Origin: Desulforhopalus sp.
Lineage (GTDB): Bacteria; Desulfobacterota; Desulfobulbia; Desulfobulbales; Desulfocapsaceae
Assembly (NCBI GenBank): GCA_024710585.1
Contig: JANJUM010000104.1
Span: 1-36,541 of the forward strand
Direction: 5' to 3'
DNA length: 36,541 bases
The position numbers were made by a program, and so were the translations under genes. Each line of letters begins with the position of its first letter. Positions within the stretch are counted from its first letter, which is position 1. Below the pieces are notes generated by a model. It saw nothing but the letters and a program-made list of their open reading frames with translations. It did not search any database and was not told the DNA's origin. Below are positions 33,446 through 36,541 of the stretch, in pieces.

Positions 33446-35434
33446 ATGACCGTACTCGTCGATTTTTCGGTAATCGCCGTCCTCATCCTCGGCATCAGCC
33501 AGTTCCGCCGGCCGGCCGGGGCGAGGCTGGGCAACTGGCTGGCCGCCCTGGCGCTGGGCTGCGCCTTCGCCCTGGTGCTCGCTCGCCACGGGGTGGACGA
33601 CGTCCGCACCGTCGCCTTCGCCCTGGCTGCCGGCACCGCAGCCGGCTACGCCCTGGCCAGGGTGGTCGACATGATCCACATGCCGGCGATGGTCGCCTTC
33701 CAGCATGGCGCGGGTGGTGTCGCCGCCTTCCTCGTCTCCCTGGTGGAGCTGACCCGTGTCGGTCACGGCCTCGGACTGATCGGCGAGATCTCCGGGGTGC
33801 TCGGCCTGGCCATCGGCGCGCTGACCTTCAGCGGCAGCATGATCGCCAGCGCCAAGCTCGCCGGGCGGATGCGGCAGGCGCCGCAGGTGCTCGCCGGCCA
33901 TGACGGTTGGGCCCTGTTCGTCCTCGTCGCGCTGTTCGTGGCGGGGGGCGCCTCCTTCTTCGCCACCGCCGGCCTGGCCCTGGCGCTTTACGTGGCGGTG
34001 ATCGCCCTCGGCGCCGGGCTCGGCGTCCTCGTCGCCATGCGTATCGGCGGCGCCGACATGCCGGTGCTCATCTCCGCCTTGAACGCCACTGCCGGTCTGG
34101 CGGCCTCGCTGTGCGGCATGGTCATCGCCAGTCAGTTGCTCATCGCCTTTGGCGCCACCGTGGCCGCGTCCGGCTCGATCCTCACCCTGGTCATGTGTCG
34201 GGCGATGAACAGGCCGTTCCGCGGGGTGATCATGCCGCGCTACAAGGCGGCGCCGGCGGCAGCCCGAGAGGCGGCGAAGCCGGCCCCTGCGATAGCGGCG
34301 GCGCACCCCGGGCCCAACTCTTCCCAGGGCGGCGCCCCCCCGGCCACCAGCGGACGGGACGACCTCACGGTGGCCGTCCTGGCCCTGGCTGAGGCGCGCA
34401 CGGTGATCTTCATCCCCGGCTATGGCATGGCCCTGGCCAAGGCGCAGCAGGAGGTGGCCAACCTCGCCGCCACCCTGATCGCCCGCGGCAAGACGGTGCG
34501 CTACGCCATCCACCCGGTGGCGGGGCGAATGCCGGGCCATATGAACGTGCTCCTCGCCGAAGTCGGCGTCGACTATGAGATGCTGGTGGAGATGGAGAGC
34601 ATCAACGAGGAGTTTCCCGCCACCGACTGCGTCGTGGTGGTCGGCGCCTGCGATGTGGTCAACCCGGCGGCCGTGGAAGTCGAGGGCACGCCGATCTCCG
34701 GCATGCCTATCCTCATGGCCCACCTCGCCAGGCGGGTGGTGTGCTGCAACTTCGACCTTCAGCCGGGGTATTCCGGGGTGGCCAACAGCCTCTATCTGCG
34801 CGGCAACGTCACCGTCCTCGAGGGCGATGCCCGGCACACCGTCGCCAGCCTGCACGAGCGTCTGCTGGCCGGCGGCGAGAAGAGCGCCTCCCACACCGCC
34901 CCCCCGACAGCACAAGACGCGCAGCGGCAGGCGGCCCTCGCCCTGGCCGGGGCGAAACGGGTGGTGATCATCCCCGGCTACGGCATGGCCCTGGCCAAGG
35001 CGCAGTTCGCCCTGGTCAAGCTGGCCAGCCGGCTGCGCGGGGGCGGGGCGACGGTCAATTATGCCATCCACCCGGTGGCGGGGCGGATGCCCGGCCATAT
35101 GAACGTGCTTCTCGCCGAGGCCGAAGTCGAGTACGAGGATCTCCTCGAGATGGAGGAGGCCAACCCGATGTTCGCTGATACCGACGTCGCCCTGGTGGTC
35201 GGCGCCTGCGACGTCGTCAACCCGGCGGCGGTGGAGGTGGAAGGCACGCCGATCTCGGGCATGCCGATCCTCCATGCCGACAGGGCGCGGCAGGTGATCG
35301 TCTGCAACTTCGACACCCGGCCGGGCTATTCCGGGGTCGCCAACCCGCTCTACCTCTACGAGAAAACCATTGTCCTCCCCGGGGACGCCAGGCAAACGGT
35401 GGGCGACCTCATCGCCCTCTTCGACGAAGTGTAG
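33446..35434 (+). CDS. pntB: Transhydrogenase subunit beta with duplicated NADP-binding domain
   Basis: At 662 residues, about 200 more than the usual PntB (462 in E. coli). Residues 1-265 are the membrane domain dII with about nine helices, including GGADMPVLISALNATAGLAAS and VMCRAMNRPF. An Ala/Pro linker (about 268-310) leads to a first dIII domain (about 312-475), then a short linker and a second full dIII (about 490-662). Both copies carry GYGMALAKAQ (325 and 511), IHPVAGRMPGHMNVLLAE, VVGACDVVNPAAVEVEGTPI and PGYSGVAN. Where E. coli has Lys-Arg-Ser contacting the NADP 2'-phosphate, both copies read Asn-Phe-Asp (435-437 and 621-623). AGGGAG precedes the ATG. No frameshift is seen; both domains look intact. 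Confidence 0.92.
   Translation: MTVLVDFSVIAVLILGISQFRRPAGARLGNWLAALALGCAFALVLARHGVDDVRTVAFALAAGTAAGYALARVVDMIHMPAMVAFQHGAGGVAAFLVSLVELTRVGHGLGLIGEISGVLGLAIGALTFSGSMIASAKLAGRMRQAPQVLAGHDGWALFVLVALFVAGGASFFATAGLALALYVAVIALGAGLGVLVAMRIGGADMPVLISALNATAGLAASLCGMVIASQLLIAFGATVAASGSILTLVMCRAMNRPFRGVIMPRYKAAPAAAREAAKPAPAIAAAHPGPNSSQGGAPPATSGRDDLTVAVLALAEARTVIFIPGYGMALAKAQQEVANLAATLIARGKTVRYAIHPVAGRMPGHMNVLLAEVGVDYEMLVEMESINEEFPATDCVVVVGACDVVNPAAVEVEGTPISGMPILMAHLARRVVCCNFDLQPGYSGVANSLYLRGNVTVLEGDARHTVASLHERLLAGGEKSASHTAPPTAQDAQRQAALALAGAKRVVIIPGYGMALAKAQFALVKLASRLRGGGATVNYAIHPVAGRMPGHMNVLLAEAEVEYEDLLEMEEANPMFADTDVALVVGACDVVNPAAVEVEGTPISGMPILHADRARQVIVCNFDTRPGYSGVANPLYLYEKTIVLPGDARQTVGDLIALFDEV
34418..35434 (+). 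repeat. Tandem in-frame duplication of the dIII coding segment
   Basis: The two dIII-coding segments are offset by 558 bases (186 codons). Example: ATCCACCCGGTGGCGGGGCG occurs at 34508-34527 and again at 35066-35085, and the following CATATGAACGTGCT is also shared. DNA-level identity is high in such blocks and lower between them, consistent with an old duplication held under selection or partial gene conversion. Confidence 0.88.
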
Positions 35435-35444
35435 GAGAAAGAAC

Positions 35445-36541
35445 ATGTCCGCCATATCGCGCATCGAAAAAGACTTCCTCGGCGAGAGGGAAATTCCCGG
35501 CTTCTGCTACTATGGCATCCAGACCTTCCGGGCCCTGGAGAACTTCCGCATCACCGGCACGGCCATTTCGCGAACCGCCGAGATGGTGCGGGCCCTGGCC
35601 CTGGTGAAGATGGCCGCCTGCCTGGCCAACCGCGACCTCGGCGTGCTCCCCGAGGACATCGCCGCGGCCATCGTCGCCGCCTGCAACGAGATCGTCGACG
35701 GCCGCTGGCACGAGCAGTTCGTCGTCGACCCCATCCAGGGCGGGGCGGGCACCTCCACCAACATGAACGCCAACGAAGTCATCGCCAACCGCGCCCTGGA
35801 ACTGCTCGGCCACGACAAGGGCGACTATGCCCGCGTTCACCCCAACAACCACGTCAACTGCTCGCAGTCGACCAACGACGTCTACCCGACCGCCTTCCGC
35901 CTCGCCCTGTACAACATGCTCACCACCTTGAGCGGCCAGGCTCGCTATCTCAGGGAGGTGTTCTCCGCCAAGGCCGCCGAGTTCGCCGATGTGGTCAAAA
36001 TGGGCCGTACTCAGCTGCAGGACGCCGTGCCGATGACCCTCGGTCAGGAGTTCGCCGCCTTCGCCACCACCATCAACGAGGATATCGAGCGCATCCTCGA
36101 GGCGCGTAACCTGCTCTGCGAGATCAACCTCGGCGCCACCGCCATCGGCACGGCCATCAACACGCCGCAGGGTTACGCCCGGGTGGCGGTGGAGCATCTC
36201 CGCCGCCTCTCCGGCATCGACTTCACCCTCTCGCCCAACCTCATCGAGGCCACCTGGGACACCGGCGCCTATGTGCAGATTTCCGGGGTGCTGAAGCGCT
36301 ACGCCATCAAGCTCTCCAAGATCTGCAACGACCTGCGCCTGCTCTCCTCGGGGCCGCGCGCCGGCTTCAACGAAATCGACTTGCCCAAGCTGCAGCCGGG
36401 CTCGTCGATCATGCCCGGCAAGGTCAACCCGGTGATCCCCGAGCTGGTCAACCAGGTCGCCTACCTGGTGGTGGGCGCCGATGTCACCATCTCCATGGCG
36501 TCGGAAAACGGTCAGCTGCAGCTCAACGTCATGGAGCCGGT
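35445..36541 (+). CDS. aspA: Aspartate ammonia-lyase (3' end outside window)
   Basis: Deaminates aspartate to fumarate and ammonia. The window holds 365 codons of an expected 470 or so; the frame is open to the edge. Motifs of the aspartase/fumarase superfamily: IEKDFLGEREIPGFCYYGIQT near the N-terminus, the QGGAGTSTNMNANEV block, NHVNCSQSTNDVYPT, GRTQLQDAVPMTLGQEF and the active-site signature GSSIMPGKVNPVIPE. The TLGQEF and KICNDLRLLSSGPRAG segments favour aspartase over fumarase. AGGAG (35433-35437) spans the pntB stop and serves the ATG at 35445, so it is in operon with the transhydrogenase genes. Confidence 0.94.
   Translation, partial: MSAISRIEKDFLGEREIPGFCYYGIQTFRALENFRITGTAISRTAEMVRALALVKMAACLANRDLGVLPEDIAAAIVAACNEIVDGRWHEQFVVDPIQGGAGTSTNMNANEVIANRALELLGHDKGDYARVHPNNHVNCSQSTNDVYPTAFRLALYNMLTTLSGQARYLREVFSAKAAEFADVVKMGRTQLQDAVPMTLGQEFAAFATTINEDIERILEARNLLCEINLGATAIGTAINTPQGYARVAVEHLRRLSGIDFTLSPNLIEATWDTGAYVQISGVLKRYAIKLSKICNDLRLLSSGPRAGFNEIDLPKLQPGSSIMPGKVNPVIPELVNQVAYLVVGADVTISMASENGQLQLNVMEP

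Noticed and set aside
33446-35434. Possibility that the second dIII is an assembly or frameshift artefact
   Set aside because: The two copies differ at many positions in base and residue, are in frame, and are joined by a unique linker, so simple read-duplication is unlikely.

Overview
The window is GC-rich, densely packed bacterial chromosome. It most likely comes from an anaerobic, sulfur-respiring member of the Desulfobacterota (Desulfobulbales or Desulfuromonadia type). That assignment is inference from gene content: a polysulfide/thiosulfate-reductase-type molybdoenzyme operon with a triple-rhodanese lipoprotein, a six-subunit Na+-translocating NADH:quinone reductase, a three-gene proton-translocating transhydrogenase, and two sigma-54 activators with matching -24/-12 promoters. 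No rRNA, tRNA or CRISPR array was seen.

Layout. (1) 143-4487: glutamate dehydrogenase, convergent with a large receiver-PEP/pyruvate-binding protein. (2) 4925-9569: an accessory island with two minus-strand genes, a papain-like peptidase fused to an alpha/beta hydrolase and a zinc-phospholipase-C-like protein. They diverge from an integron-type tyrosine recombinase across an AT-rich region that holds a candidate attI. (3) 9725-15731, minus strand: sulfur-respiration operon (molybdopterin subunit, FeS subunit, NrfD-type membrane subunit, triple rhodanese, small periplasmic protein). It has a sigma-54 promoter at 15844-15859 and a strong terminator at 9627-9668, and its likely activator lies immediately upstream (15890-17269). 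(4) 17798-23716: nqrABCDEF. (5) 23748-28708: sigma-70 promoter, TPP riboswitch, thiM-thiE-thiD and an ABC transporter of the HMP-precursor type (ATPase, permease, binding protein). (6) 28933-30980: a small Cys-rich membrane protein, possibly NqrM-like, and a second sigma-54 activator. (7) 31001-36541: palindromic operator sites and a sigma-54 promoter, followed by a HEAT-like protein, pntAA, pntAB, an enlarged pntB, and aspA, which runs off the window.

How the genes fit together. Nqr couples NADH oxidation to a sodium gradient and quinone reduction. The Psr-like complex can reoxidise quinol with sulfur compounds in the periplasm, with rhodanese domains as possible sulfane-sulfur carriers. Transhydrogenase, aspartase and glutamate dehydrogenase link NAD(H)/NADP(H) balance to nitrogen and C4-dicarboxylate metabolism. 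The thi block is a thiamine salvage unit under riboswitch control.

Most unusual items: the pntB gene encodes two tandem NADP-binding (dIII) domains, both with Asn-Phe-Asp where the 2'-phosphate-binding Lys-Arg-Ser is expected; the peptidase-hydrolase/phospholipase-like gene pair sits beside an integron integrase; and the sigma-54 circuit at pnt-aspA has tandem 14-bp palindromes and an activator with GAFSGA instead of GAFTGA.
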